Shown: positions 20,784 through 33,310 of the stretch, piece by piece
Numbering within the stretch: the first letter of the stretch is position 1
Layout: every line of letters begins with the position of its first letter
Assembly: GCF_963924675.1 (NCBI RefSeq)
Contig: NC_089232.1
Location: 49,476,759 to 49,540,758 of the forward strand
Source of the DNA: Phocoena phocoena
Taxonomy: Eukaryota > Chordata > Mammalia > Artiodactyla > Phocoenidae
Direction: 5' to 3'
DNA: 64,000 nt
Program-made: the position numbers and the translations under genes
The notes under the pieces: generated by a model
Told to the model about the DNA's origin: nothing
Databases searched by the model: none
The model's input: the letters and a program-made list of their open reading frames with translations, nothing else

Positions 20784-23700
20784 TTAGATTCCATATATAT
20801 GCGTTAGCATACAGTATTTTTCTCTTTCTGACTTACTTCACTCTGTATGACAGACTCTAGGTCCATCTACCTCACTACAGATAACTCAATTTCGTTTCAT
20901 TTTATGGCTGAGTAATATTCCATTGTATATATGTGCCACATCTTCTTTATCTATTCATCTATTGATGGACACTTAGGTTGCTTCCATGTCCTGGCTATTG
21001 TAAATAGAGCTGCAATAAACATTTTGATACATGACTCTTTTTGAATTATGGTTTGCTCATGGTATATGCCCTGTAGTGGGATTGCTGGGTCATATGGTAG
21101 TTCTATTTTTAGTTTTTTAAGGAACCTCCATACTGTTCTCCATAGTGGCTGTATCAACTTACATTCCCACCAATAGTGCAAGAAGGTTCCCTTTTCCCTC
21201 CACCCTCTCCAGCACTTATTGTTTGTAGAGTTTTTGATGACGCCGCCCATTTTTTAATTGGATTGTTTGTTTTTTTGATATTGAGCTCTATGAGTTGTTT
21301 GTATATTTTGGAGATTAATCCTTTGTCCATTGTTTCATTTGCAAATATTTTCTCCCATCCTGAGGGTTGCCTTTTTGTCTTGTTTATGGTTCCCTTTGCT
21401 GTGCAAAAGCTTTTAAGTATAATTAGGTCCCATTTGTTTAATTTTGTTTTTATTTTCATTACTCTAGGAGGTGGGTCAAGAAGATCTTGCTGTGGTTTAG
21501 TTCAAGGAGTGCTTTTCCTATGTTTTCCTCTAAGAGTTTTATAGTATCTGGTCTTACATTTAGGTCTTTAATCCATTTGGATTTATTTTTGTGTATGGTG
21601 TTAGGTAGTGTTCTAATTTCATTCTTTTGCATGTAGCTGTTCAGTTTTCCCAGCATCACTTATTGAAGAGGCTGTCTTTTCTCCATTGTATATTCTTGCT
21701 TCCTTTGTCATAAATTCGGTGGCCGTATGTGCTTGGGTTTACCTCTGGGCTTTCTATTCTGTACCATTGATCTATATTTGTTTTTTGTGCCAGTACCATA
21801 TGGTCTTGATTCCTGTATCTTTGTAGTATAGTTTGAAGTCAGGAAGCCTGATTCCTCCAGCTCAGTTTTTCTTTCTCAAGATTGCTTTGGCTATTTGGGA
21901 TCTTTTGTGTTTCCACAAGAACTGTAAAATTTTTTGTTCTGATTCTGTGAAGAATGCCATTGGTAATTTGATAGGGATTGCAAAGAATCTGTAGCTTACT
22001 TTGGGTAATATAGTCATTTTCACATTACTGATTCTTCCAATCAAAGAACATGGTATATTTCTCCATCTGTTTATGTGATCTTTGATTTCTTTCATCAGTG
22101 TTTTCTAGTTTTCTGAGTACAAGTCTTTCACCTCCTTAGGTAGATTTCATCCTAGGTATTTTATTCTTTTTGTTGCAATGTTAAATGGGATTGTTTCCTT
22201 AATTTCTCTTTCTGATTTTTCGTTATTAGTGTATAGGAATGCCAGAGATATCTGTGCATTAATTTTGTATCCTGCAACCTTACCAAATTCATTGATTAGT
22301 TCTAGTAGTTTTCTGGCAGCATCTTTAGGATTTTCTATGTAGAGTATCACGTCATGTGCAAACAGTGACAGTTTTACTTCTTCTTTTCCAATTTGTATTC
22401 CTTTTATTTCTTTTTCTTCTCTGATTGCCATGGCTAGAATTTCCAAAACTATGTTGAATAAGAGTGGCAAGAGTGGACATCCTTGTCTTGTTCCTGATTA
22501 GTGGAAATGGTTTCATTTTTTCACCATTGAGAATGATGTTGGCTGTGGGTTTGTCATATATGGCCTTTATTATGTTAAGGTAACTTCCCTCTATGCCGAC
22601 TTTCTGGAGAGTTTTTATCATAAATGGCTGTTGAATTTTGTCGAAACCTTTTTCTGCATCTACTGGGATGATCATACGGTTTTTATTCCCTAATTTGTTA
22701 TTGTGGTGTATCACATTAATTGATTTGCATATATTGAAGAATCCTTGCATCCATGGGATATATGTCACCTGATCATGGTGTATGATCCTTTTAATATGTT
22801 GTTGGATTCTGTTTGCTAGTATTTTGTTGAGGATTTTTGCATATATTTTCATCAGTGATATTGCTCTATAATTTTCTTTTTTGTGATATCTTTTTCTGGT
22901 TTTGGTATCAGGGTAATGGTGACCTCATAGAATGAATTTGGGAGTGTTCTTCCCTCTGCAATTTTTGGGAAGGTTTTGAGAAGGATCAGTGTTAGCTCTT
23001 CGCCAAATGTTTGATAGAATTCACCTGTGAAGCCATCTGATCCAGGACTTTTGCTTGTTGGAAGATTTTTAATTACAGTTTCTATTTCATTACTTGTGAT
23101 AGATCTGTTTATATTTTCTAATTCCTCCTGGTTCAGTCTTGGAAAATGTACCTTTTCCAAGAATTTGTCCATTTCTTCATGGTTGTCCATTTTATTGGCT
23201 TAGAGTTGTTTGTAGTAGTCTCTTATAATCCTTTGTATTTCTGCAGTGTCAGTTGTGATTTCTCCTTTTTCGTTTCTAATTTATTGATTTGCATCCTCTC
23301 CCTCTTTTTCTTGATGAGTCTGGTTAAAGGTTTATCAATTTTATTTATCTTCTCAAAGCACCAGCTTTTAGTTTTATTGATCTTTGCTACTGTTTTCTTC
23401 ATTCCAATTTCATTTATTTCTGCTCTGATCTTTATGATTTCTTTTCTTCTACTGCCTTTGGGTTTTCTCTGTTATTCTTTCTCTAGTTGCTTTAGGTGTA
23501 GCGTTAGATTGTTTGAGATATTTCTTGTTTCTTGAGGTGAGATGAATTGCTATAAACTTCCCTCTTAGAACTCCTTTTGCTGCTTCCCATAGGTTTTGGA
23601 TCATCGTGTTTTTGTCGTCATTTGTTTCTATGTATTTTTAAAATTTCTTCTTTGATTTCTTCAGTGATCTCTTGGTTACTTAGTAGTGCACTGTTTAGCC

Positions 23701-24429
23701 TCCATATATCTGTGTTTTTCACAGTTTTTTTTTTTTTCCTGTAATCGATTTCCAATCTCATAGCATTGTGGTCAGAAAAGACACTTCATACAATTTCAAT
23801 TTTCTTAAATTTACCAATGCTTGATTTGTGACCCAAGATGTGATCTATCCTGAGAATGTTCCAGGCGCACTTGAGAATAGAGTGTATTCTGCCACTTTCA
23901 GGTGGAATGTTCTATAAAAATCAATTAAATCTATCTGGTCTATTGTGTAATTTAAAGCTTGTGTTTCCTTATTTGTTTTCTCTTTGGATGATCTGTCCAT
24001 TGGTGTAAGTGGGGAAGTCCCCTACTATTATTGTGTTACTGTTGATTTCCCCTTTCATGATTGTTAGCATCTGCCTTATGTATTGAGGTGCTCCTACGTT
24101 GAGTGTATAAACATTTATAATTGTTATATCGTCTTCTTGGATTGATCCGTTGATCATTATGTAGTGTCCTTCCTTATCTCTGTCTTTATTTTAAAGTCTA
24201 TTTTATCTGATATAAGCATTTCTATTCAGCTTTCTTTTGATTTCCATTTGCATGGAATATCTTTTTCCATGCCTTCACTTTCAATCTATCTGTATACCTA
24301 GGTCTGAAGTAGACAGCATATATATGGGTCTTGTTTTTTTATCCATTCAACCAGTCTGTGTCTTTTGGTTGGGGCATTTAATCCATTTACGTTTAAGGTT
24401 ATTACTGATATGTTTGCTCCTATTACCAT
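20784..24429 (-). pseudogene. L1 ORF2 remnant (endonuclease / reverse transcriptase)
   Basis: ORF2p normally nicks target DNA (APE-like endonuclease) and copies L1 RNA by target-primed reverse transcription. Recognisable pieces on the minus strand, N to C: endonuclease start with ITLNVNGLNAPTKRHRLVEW near 24300-24420; a GDF-type endonuclease strand near 24010; reverse transcriptase start [20 protein letters not shown] near 22990-23090; the catalytic box near 22355, where the usual FADD reads FAHD, so a catalytic aspartate is lost; and a C-terminal part near 20950-21460. The frame is broken into at least eight segments. About 3.65 kb, close to the usual ORF2 length. Inactive. Confidence 0.93.
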
Positions 24430-24486
24430 TTTCTTAATTGTTCTGGGTTTGCTTTTGTGGGTCTTTTCCTTCTCTGTGTTTCCCAC

Positions 24487-25360
24487 CTAGAGAAATTCCT
24501 TTAGCGTTTGTTGTAAAGCTGGTTTGGTGGTGCTGAATTCTCTTAGCTTTTGCTTGTTTGAAAAGCTGTTTATTTCCCCATTGAATCTGAATGATATCCT
24601 TGCTGGGTAGAGTAATCTTGGTTGTAGGTTTTTCTCTTTCATCACTTTAAGTATATCCTGATACTCCCTTCTGGACTGCAGAGTTTCTGCTGAAAACTCA
24701 GCTGATAACCTTATGGGGTTTCCTTTGTATTTTTTGTTTTTCCCTTGCTGCTTTTAATATTTTTTTGTTTGTACTTAATTTTTGATAGTTTGATTAATAC
24801 GTGTCTTGGCACGTTTCTCTTTTGGTTTATCCTCCATGGGACTCTTTGCACTTCCTGGACTTGATTGACTATTTCCTTTCCAATGTTAGGGAAGTTTTTG
24901 ATTATAATCTCTTCAAATATTTTCTCAGACCCTTTCTTTTTCTCTTCTTCTTCTGGGACCCCTATAATTCGAATGTTGTTGCGTTTAGTGTTGTCCCAGA
25001 TGACTCTGAGATTGTCTTCACTTCTTTTCATTCTTTTTTCTTTATTCAGCTCCTTGATGGTTATTTCCACTATTTTATCTTCCAGGTTACTTATCCGTTC
25101 TTCTGCCTCAGTTATTCTGTTATTGATTCCTTCTAGTGTATTTTTTTCATTTAAGTTATTGTGTTGTTCATCTCTGTTTGTTGGTTCTTTAGTTCTAGAT
25201 CTTTGTTAAACAGTTCTTGTATTTTCTCAATCTATGCTTCCATTCTATTTCCGAGATTTTGGATCATCTTTACTATCATTACTCTGAATTCTTTTTCAGA
25301 TAGATTGCTTATTTGCTCTTCATTTATTTGGTCTTGTAGGTTTTTACCTTGCTCCTTCAT
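24487..25360 (-). pseudogene. L1 ORF1 remnant (RNA-binding chaperone)
   Basis: ORF1p is the trimeric RNA-binding partner that packages L1 RNA. The start codon aligned with other copies is at 25358-25360 (MKEQGK-like) and the stop is at 24487-24489. The 874-bp span is not a multiple of three, so frameshifts are present. The best segment, 24711-25070, encodes a Lys/Glu-rich coiled-coil end followed by the RRM-like IRIIGVPEEEE stretch and then the C-terminal domain (RNVPRHVLIKL). It lies just upstream of ORF2, in the standard L1 order. Confidence 0.9.
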
Positions 25361-26487
25361 CTGTGACTTTTTTTTTGCCATCTCATATATATATATATAT
25401 TTTTTTCATGAGTGGGATTGTGTTCCTGTCTTACTAGTTGTTTGGCATGAGGCTTCCAACACTGAAGTTTGTAGGCTGTTGGGTAGAGCTGGGCCTTGGT
25501 GCTGAGATAAGCACCTCTGGGAAACCTCACTCTGAGGAATATTCCCTGGGGTCTGAGTTTCTCTTTCAGTTCAGTGGTTTGGATTCAGAAATCCCATCGC
25601 AGGAGCTTTGTCCCAGCTCATGAACCAAGATCCTGCTAGCAACGTGCGGTGGCAAAAAAAAAAAAGGAGAAAGGGAAGAACAATAGCAAAGCAAAGAATA
25701 AAGTTAGACTAGGCAACTAATAGATATGTTAGAAAGAATATAAAAATATAGATGAAACAACAACCAGAAGGTAAAACAGAACCACAATAGTAAAAAAGAG
25801 GGGGAAAAAAATGTGGAAAAGACCTTGGCTGTGGAGGGCAGGGCCTAAGCAAGGGTGGGGTTTGGGCAGTGGGCGAGGCCTATGCTTAGGACCCACAGGG
25901 CTGGAAAAGGCCCTGGGGGGTGTGAGGGTGGGGCTTAGGCTCAATGGAACAGAAGGGGCCCAGGTGTGCCTCCTGCCTCTGGTCTCAGAGGAAGGCAGTC
26001 CCCACCTGGGAGTCCAGCATGCTTCCTGGGCTCAAGTGTGTGGGGCAAATGCCCCCTGCTCCTCTCCCACTCCTCTGGTCCTGGAGGGCCCCTGATGCCT
26101 GCCTCTCCTGCTCACCCTCAACCTCCTTCCTATGTCCCCAGGACCCACGTGTCCTGGAGGGGGCTTTGGAGGGTGGGAGACCCAACCTGGGAGCTCAGCA
26201 GGCTTCCCGAGCTTGAGTGGGCCAGGGATATGCTAGGTGTGCTCCCCCGATCTGAGCCCCCAAGGGTCCCTCCAAGCGTGGGAACCCCTCCCCCACCCAG
26301 GCACCCCTCAGTGGTGCCAGTCCTGTCTGGCCTCCACTTCTCCTCCCCCTCAGTCACCCCCTGTCCTACCAGTTCGCCTGGTGGTTCCTCCTGTCACCTT
26401 GGGTGTAGAGGTCCCCCATCAGCGTCCTGCAGGTGCCCTAGTTGTGGGGAGATGTGAACTCCATGTCTTCCCACACTGCCATCTTGA
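25361..26487 (-). promoter_or_regulatory. L1 5'UTR (GC-rich)
   Basis: About 1.1 kb of GC-rich, CpG-poor sequence upstream of ORF1, unlike the AT-rich surroundings. In intact L1s this region holds the internal pol II promoter. A block starting ACCTGGGAG..CAGCA..GCTTCC occurs at 26004 and again at 26184, about 180 bp apart, suggesting a decayed tandem unit. A short TA repeat lies at 25383-25401. The frames of 66-163 codons here are chance frames in GC-rich DNA. Confidence 0.75.
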
Positions 26488-28944
26488 CTCCTATACCCTT
26501 TAACTTACTCCTGACTCAGAAAAACTGACCTGGACTTTCCTCTCCAGATTCACTCATTCTTCTGCTAACATGTGAAGGTGACTATGGCTTGTTCAACAAG
26601 GGCCTCTTTTAGCAGGCACAAGGGAGGTTGCTGGATAAATGTTCATGGTATGTAGTCTGCACAGTGGAAACAAATAGTCAACTTGGCCTTTCAGCTTACA
26701 GAAATCAGAACACAATCTTCCCAGCCACATATGTTTTTGCACTGCTGCAATAACATCACATGCTTCTTTGCACGGTTGGGTGATAATCCCAAAAGAGAAC
26801 CAGCTTCTTGGAGACAGAGATTAATTTTTTTCCTTTATATGTCTCATTGACTATGTTACTGGAACTTGACATTCTATTAGACGTTCATTAGTATTGTTGA
26901 TGGTTTTGCCCTGGTTAAAAGGCAGTTCCCCTTGGAATACCTTATCTAAGCTTTTATATTAATTAACATTATCCAACATGACAGTTAACTAAAGACAGTT
27001 TGGAGTTTACACAGAGAAGTTTCTTTTAGAAGAAGGCACACCCAATGGGGTGGCAGATGGGAGAGATCTGACTGGTTGTCCAGGGAACAGCAGAAGGGAG
27101 GAAATCAGGCCCAAGTTGGAAAATGCCACTAATAAGGAAAATGGGAAGGAAATCAGCAATATCATCATACTGCTGAAGGAGGGCTCTGTATGGAAAAATC
27201 TAACTGGGGGTCTCACGTGGGTAGAGACAGACATTGGTTTTCTAGGGTTTTGTCTATTTAAGGACATCCTCAGATCTAATGGTTCTGCCACCTGACCAGA
27301 ATCAGTTCTATTATTTACAGTTTTCTTGTTTAAAATAAATGTAATCTATAAACATCTGAACTTGCATAAAAGTTACAAAAAGGTATATTATTCACTTTGT
27401 GAAATAAGTATTTGTCTTTGCAAGATTTACAATAGGTCTCCTCTAGAATATACGCTCATCTATTACAATTTCAGATGCATCTCCATGTGATTACAAGATT
27501 TTCCAAAACCACAAATGTGACTTTAGCAAACCCTAAGTGCAAAATATATAATGCCACTTGTAAGTATGTATATATTTTAAGTATGTTAACATACACAAAC
27601 TCCAAACAACATATAAGTGTACACATTCACACATGTACGCTTACACACGTGCACAAATTCATGCCAACCGCTTCTCTTTAGGTTTTAATTAAAGTGCCAA
27701 TCCCAAAGATTAATGATTTTCAGGAATAGGCACTGAAAAAAGAAATAAAAGGGCCAGTGGCATTTTGACAGATGACAGTGTGCCAGGGATGCATGGCCCA
27801 AGTTTTACTAGAATAAATCACCTTCATGCTAGTATTTACCCTTGACTCCATTTCCCTACCAAATTGGTTCTGGGAGGAATGCTTGCTTAGGCAGAGGTCA
27901 GATGCAAGGAATAGAGACCCATCATCTCCAAAATCTTCCTTGATCCTAAGTAAAGCAATAAGAACCAAAGACTTATCCATCACTAATAATTAAACATTTA
28001 ACGAACTGGCTCAAAGTCTTAGTTTTCCTTTCTAGCTCTTGTCCTCACTATGGACACCCGAGCCAAGGGAGTATGTTAAACCAATGAGAACAGATCACAT
28101 CTGGGGGAAAAGACAAAGGAGATGCATCCTTCAAAAAGCACATTTCATTTTTAGATTTCAATTCCTCTTCCACCGCCAGTGTTGTTACACAGAGTCTGCC
28201 ATTGCTGCTGGCTAGGACCTTGCCTCACATCTCCAATCCTCTCTTTGAGGGAAGATTCACCCTCTGATGAAACCAGCCACAATTTAGAAACCTTCATTTC
28301 CTGGGCAGAGCCTTCCAGCCACACTAAATTCATCTGGGTGAAGGAAACTTAAGTGATTTGGAGGATTTTGTACATGATATTCCCCTAAATGTATAACCCA
28401 GACTAAAGAGACTTATTTGGACGAAATGAGAAATGACCTTAAACTCTGTCTTTCACTTGCATCAAACCCCAGACAAAGCTGCCAAGTTTACAAATGTTTA
28501 TCCATTATTTTCCTCCTTTCTCCTCACTTGGTGGGTATACCCACCTCTACCTTCTCATTGGTGATGAAGCAAATAATTCAGCAATTTTAAGAGATATGGA
28601 TTAGAGTTTTCCCCCTTACCATTTTGCTGATTAGGAAGCACAGACTGCCCATGAATTTCAGATAGGCATCCAAACTTTTACTGGAACCAAGTAGCAACAT
28701 TTGAATTTAACCCACACTAATTGTAATGAATCTCATGTTTTGTACATTCAGTACCATGTAACATGACAGTGCACACATTTATTGAATAGAACCATCCTCA
28801 TTCACTTCCCCCATATGTATAAATACTAATGTTATCTTGGTAACTGTTGACAGTTAAATCTTCTTCTTGCTCCTTTGCCTGTACATTGCAAATAATAAGA
28901 TTTTGAAATCTTCTAAGACAAGTAGAATTTTTTGACTCTTACCA
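26488..28944. other. Unannotated DNA
   Basis: About 2.5 kb with no supported gene. 27594-27655 is a loose ACAC/CATACAC-rich tract. Frames at 27007-27295 and 27720-27983 have no family features. Confidence 0.5.
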
Positions 28945-29330
28945 TTAAAAAAAATAAAAACAGATACTAGATAGACTTGTTCTCAATAAACGACCCTCAC
29001 AATCTTCCAATGAATATATGCCAACCTAAACAGCTGGCATCAGCCTCCTCTCATTTCTATTTTTTTTTTTTTTTTTTTTGCGGTATGCGGGCCTCTCACT
29101 GTTGTGGCCTCTCCCGCTGTGGAGCACAGGCTCCGGATGCGCAGGCTCAGAGGCCATGGCTCACGGGCCCAGCCGCTCCGTGGCATGTGGGATCTTCCCG
29201 GACCGGGGCACGAACCCGTGCCCCCTGCATCGGCAGGCAGACTCTCAACCACTGCGCCACCAGGGAAGCCCTCATTCTATTTTTATAATTATGAGTTAGG
29301 TAACAGGAATTTTTGTGTAAATACTCAAAC
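28945..29330 (+). repeat. Unnamed interspersed repeat, copy B, split by a SINE
   Basis: GCTGGCATCAGCCTCCT and CTCATTTCTATTTTT (29033-29064), resuming after the SINE as TATTTTTATAATTATG, match copy A at 12972-13005 with two or three differences. Upstream AATAAACGACC and ATATGCCAAC also correspond. The family is not recognised. Confidence 0.55.
29051..29285 (-). mobile_element. Short CHR-2 type SINE with near-perfect TSD
   Basis: The body is 29065-29271 on the minus strand, inserted inside the unnamed repeat. Duplications TCATTTCTATTTTT (29051-29064) and TCATTCTATTTTTA (29272-29285) differ by one T. Frames of 70-103 codons are shadows. Confidence 0.95.
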
Positions 29331-29481
29331 TCAGTGGAAACCGTAGATATTCTGGACTGTTCCTCTCATGCTTCCATTTAAGATGTACTTTCATCAAATG
29401 TGAAATGTTATTATCAGCATCACTATTATCTAATGGTATAAATGATTCAAGATGTCTTGCATTGCATCCAGATCTAAAGAT
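29331..29481. other. Unannotated DNA
   Basis: Short gap between two SINEs in opposite orientation; nothing recognised. Confidence 0.5.
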
Positions 29482-29726
29482 AAAGAAATAAATCATGGGG
29501 CTTCCCTGGTGGCGCAGTGGTTGAGAGTCCGCCTGCCGATGCAGGGGACACGGGTTCGTGCCCCGGTCCGGGAGGATCCCACATGCCGCGGAGCGGCTGG
29601 GCCCGTGACCCATGGCCGCTGGGCCTGCGCGTCCGGAGCCTGTGCTCCGCAACGGGAGAGGCCGCAACAGTGAGAGGCCCGTGTACCGCAAAAAAAAAAA
29701 AAAAAAAAAAAAGAAATAAATCATGG
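29482..29726 (+). mobile_element. Short CHR-2 type SINE with 17-bp TSD
   Basis: The body is 29499-29709; the perfect duplication AAAGAAATAAATCATGG lies at 29482-29498 and 29710-29726. It has a pure A-tail, an intact tRNA-like head with TGGCGCAGTGG (A box) and GGTTCGTGCCC (B box), and the GGAGCCTGTGCTCCG hairpin-like segment. One of the best preserved SINEs here. With the minus-strand SINE at 29065-29271 it forms an inverted pair about 230 bp apart. Confidence 0.97.
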
Positions 29727-30577
29727 AATAATTATTATGCTGACTCTTAAAATTGTCTTGCGGCTCCTCCTAAACCCTTACAGATTAAATTAACTTGAAA
29801 CCAATACTTGAAGAAAATGGATATTGACAACATAAGGTATTATGATCCTCATAGCATCAGTATAGTTCAATAGATATATATGACCAATGCCCACAGGATG
29901 ATATGAAATCAAGCCGTGCACGAAGCCACAAATGGGCTTATAGAAGAACATGAAGCTGATCCTTGACTTGAGAACTCCTTGCTTTCTGAGATTTTCCCAG
30001 TATCAGTTCATATTTCTAAGGATTCCTGCTATGCAGTTCCATTTCTCTGCTTTATAAGTGCCATAGTCACAGTGACACACCAAAACGTCAGGCAGAATAT
30101 CGATTCATCACTAGGAAAAAATATCACTAATACTTGTGCTTTTGATATGAAGAACTTGCTCATGAAGTCATGTCTATTCATTTTAATGTGATATTTTTTG
30201 TGCTGTTCAACATGTGATGATGCTTCAAGTTGGCTTCTAGCTGTCTGTCCAAAGGATGATATTGTATTCATTCACGTTGTTTATCCCCAGGGCACTCATT
30301 CCTCCAAGGGACCAAGTGAGATCTGCAGAATGTGCTCTCATGCTTCTACTTACTACAACGGGTCAATTTGCTGCAAAGTCCCTCAGAGCCCTAAACAAGG
30401 TAAGGCAGTGTTAAAAACAATTCTCCAAAGGGCTGCACCTGGGAAAAATTGTAGAAAGTGTTGTTTCTACTTAATACTTTCATTTTCCTTTAGTTTTTCC
30501 CCCCATTGTCCTAATACCAAGTATCAGTCTGGCATTGAACAGGCTTCCAACTACTTTTTAACAAGGGTTTCGTTTGA
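29727..30577. other. Unannotated DNA
   Basis: No supported exon. The 155-codon frame at 30198-30665 shows no domain or signal and runs into a MITE, so it is treated as chance. Confidence 0.5.
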
Positions 30578-30682
30578 GGCAATGGTTTCCAAACTTGTCT
30601 GTTCAGTGGAATCACCTAGAGAGCTTTTAAAAAAAAATGCAGATTTCCAACCTCAGAGATTCTGATTCAGTAAGATTCAACT
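30578..30682 (+). mobile_element. MER5-type hAT MITE fragment
   Basis: GGCAATGGTTTCCAAACTTG, CAGTGGAATCACCTAGAGAG, then AGAGATTCTGATTCAGTAAG match the MER5A order ('cagtggttctcaaact...aatcacctggagggct...tttctgattcag'). Confidence 0.8.
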
Positions 30683-31024
30683 GCGGGAAGTTTTATCCCT
30701 CCCTTCTTATTATGAGAACTTGGTAATCCAAAAATTTGTCAAGATCCAAGGAAAGGAATCCCTAATTGTAACCATCTTGTAGGAAACCCTAATTGTAGAG
30801 TCTTGTGATAAAAAATCATTTTATAATATTTATAACAGTGTATTTAATATCATGCCTCATCCATGACCTGACCAATGATATCTGGATATTCAGAATTTTT
30901 CCAGATCCCTTTTCTAGCTTTTCTATTTGTGAATCTTTGCAGTAGAGCTTCTTATATGAAGAAGGCCATATGCAAGGATATTGAGAGCAACTGCTCTCAT
31001 TTAAGATTTCTTGTGTTTAAAAAT
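30683..31024. other. Unannotated DNA
   Basis: Contains two nearby similar phrases 'ccctaattgta' (30760 and 30788), otherwise nothing. Confidence 0.45.
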
Positions 31025-31180
31025 GTTGATTTTGCCACTTGCTACCTCTTTAAGCCTCAATTAAAATGAAACAGCAATATCTACCCAAAGGATTGTTGAG
31101 AGAATTAATTGACATAATAAGTGTGCCACAATGTCTGATACATAGGAAGCACTCCATACATGTAGGTTATTGTAACAATT
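31025..31180 (+). mobile_element. MIR
   Basis: GATTTTGCCACTTGCTACCT, TTTAAGCCTCAATTAAAATG, GGATTGTTGAGAGAATTAA, CACAATGTCTGATACATAGG follows MIR from the middle to the 3' end. Confidence 0.75.
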
Positions 31181-33164
31181 GTAGTTTAATGACATTGGAA
31201 TCTTAAACTTTAGATTTTACTTTCTGTAATTCTTCACTGCCTCTGATTATTGGAGTGTAGAAAAGGTATTTCCCAAGCAGGGAAAACCAGGAGGAGTATT
31301 CGGAGAACAGAGAGGAAATAACGAATGGTGGAATATAAATAAGTATTGTAGAGAGGGGGAAAACGTTCCTAATGGAAGAATAAATGAGCCAAGTTGAGAT
31401 TATTTAAAGTGTACAGAAGAAAATGAAGAGTATAATCCCCAGCACTTCACCATTCACCCCATTCCTGGACAGGTTAGGTTCATTGGGGTTTTGACACTTG
31501 AATTTCTCATAATGTCAGCCACCTGGTGTCCAAGGCTTCTGCTGTTTTTACACTTCTCGACAAACCCCTGCAATTTTCCCATTGTTCTTCTTTTTATAAA
31601 TGGAACAAGAGTGCAATTATGAAATACGTCAGTCACTTCTCTGATACAAGTATCTTAATTTCTTATTCTGGACTATAATGTTCTAATTTTCTCCTCATCT
31701 GATCTCTTGAATTATAGCATAAAATACATTTGGGGCCATCGTATTCAGAATACCTTCTCACATTTATTATCTAAGATTCTCTTTGCATTTCTAAAGCTTC
31801 CTTTATCTGTTTTACCATCTTCTTGTAATCTACCTACTGTTCAGTTCTTAATTTTAAAAAGTTGCTCTTGTGAGGTTGAATGGCTGCTTTTGAAACCAGT
31901 AAGTAAGATTCTTTTCAGATTTCATACTTACCTTGATGAGTGCTTACTTAGTAGATGATTCAAGAATTAAGGAAGTTAATGAGCTACTTTAGTTTCAGGG
32001 GAAACTGGGAGGGGGAAAGAGAGAAGACGCTGATGTGATACAGTCTTGTGAGTTTTTCTCCTTCAGTTATTTTCATTAAAAATGATAATTGCATGAAAAC
32101 AAGATTTTTTTTCCCTTGAGGGCACACCTGCTCTTTCTGTGACACGACTTAAAGAGTGTCTTTTTGTGTGTGACATCTGTTATTTCCAGAGGAGTCTGGG
32201 ATAACGTTTCTTACAGATTAAAAAAAAAAAAAAGTCAGAGACAATAATTTTTCTAAGCTAAGGAAAAAAAAAAGATAATCCTAAAATCTTTATTTAGTTG
32301 CTTTGTTCAAAGATATTTCATTCATTCATGGAGGGGATACTTTTCTAAGAAAATGGCTACTAGGTCAAATGAAATCAGTTATTGTTTCCACCAATGTAAA
32401 TATAAAAGTGGTATGATCAGGACTCAGAGAGTTCAGAGAGGAGATTGCCTAAGATGACCAGAATTTTTGTCTATATAAATAGTTGAAGGTACGTGACTTT
32501 TCATATGTTGTTTTTTCCTGTTTAATGGGTAGAATATTAAAATACTTCAGTTGATATTTGCTATATGTTGAGAACTAAAAACCTCTTTCTCCAGTTTTTA
32601 ACTTCATTTTAAAGACAACTATATTGTTTAAATAAAAGGAAAACATAACCTGGCTTGCAAAACAGCATCTCCACATTGTCACTAAGTAATTGTTCCAGTT
32701 GTGTGGGGATCAAAGTTCATTTTGGTTTCTTCTGACTGGAAATAGGAATCTTATTTATTTCTTTTCCTTGATCCACTTTTTCTTTTCTTTTATTTCTTTA
32801 AACAAAATGTGGGGGAGGGGAGGAGCTCATTTTCTATAGTCTCCATCAGTTCTAGGATTTGAGGGTGCTATCCACCATTTCTATTTACTTGCTAACTTCT
32901 ACACATAACTAGGTTCAGAAGTAGATTGTACAAGAAAATAAAGAGGAAAAGAAAACCAAGATTCATTACTTTTATACATGGTGGGGTAAAAGAGAAAAGG
33001 AAAATTACTAGATAACCTAGGGTCTATAATTACCTAACTATGTCATTTATCTGAGCCAGTGTTTCAGTTAGAGAAGTCAATTATAGTATACATTTTGGAT
33101 GTATATTATGGCCTGAGTCTCTTTTATGGGCATCTAGAATTTTGGCAGTTCACTCAACTCAGGG
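31181..33164. other. Unannotated AT-rich DNA
   Basis: About 2 kb with only short poly-A tracts (32220 and 32267). No gene or repeat recognised. Confidence 0.5.
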
Positions 33165-33310
33165 ATTATCAATATTATTTACTCCAAAAATATCTGATGC
33201 TGTACCAGGCACTGTATCAATATATCATGCATGGATATCATTCAGTATTTTATACTTCACACAAATCATCTGATTCAACTCTTTGTCTGGTAGGGATTAG
33301 GAAGAAGGAG
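33165..33310 (-). mobile_element. MIR-like fragment (weak)
   Basis: CTGTACCAGGCACTGTATCA near the left end and TCTGATTCAACTCTTTGTCTGG further on resemble a reversed MIR 3' half. Diverged. Confidence 0.4.

Larger units (their letters stand above)
20413..26487 (-). mobile_element. Full-length but defunct LINE-1, minus strand
   Basis: About 6.1 kb: the 5' end is near 26487 (on the minus strand GGAGTCAAGATGGCAGTG, the usual L1 start), then a GC-rich 5'UTR, ORF1, a 57-bp linker, ORF2, a 3'UTR and an A-rich end near 20413. Flanks GATTCCCAGTCCTTTTTA (20403) and GACTCCTATACCCTTTAA (26486) may be a decayed target-site duplication next to a TT/AAAG-like cut site. Both reading frames carry many stops and shifts. 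It is older than the L1 at 59.7 kb. Confidence 0.92.

Noticed and set aside
25966..26457. 163-codon frame in GC-rich DNA
   Set aside because: Lies in the minus-strand L1 5'UTR; GC-rich DNA yields long chance frames, and there is no protein family likeness.
30198..30665. 155-codon frame with several cysteines, considered as an exon
   Set aside because: No recognisable domain, no convincing splice sites on both sides, and its 3' end is a MER5-type MITE.
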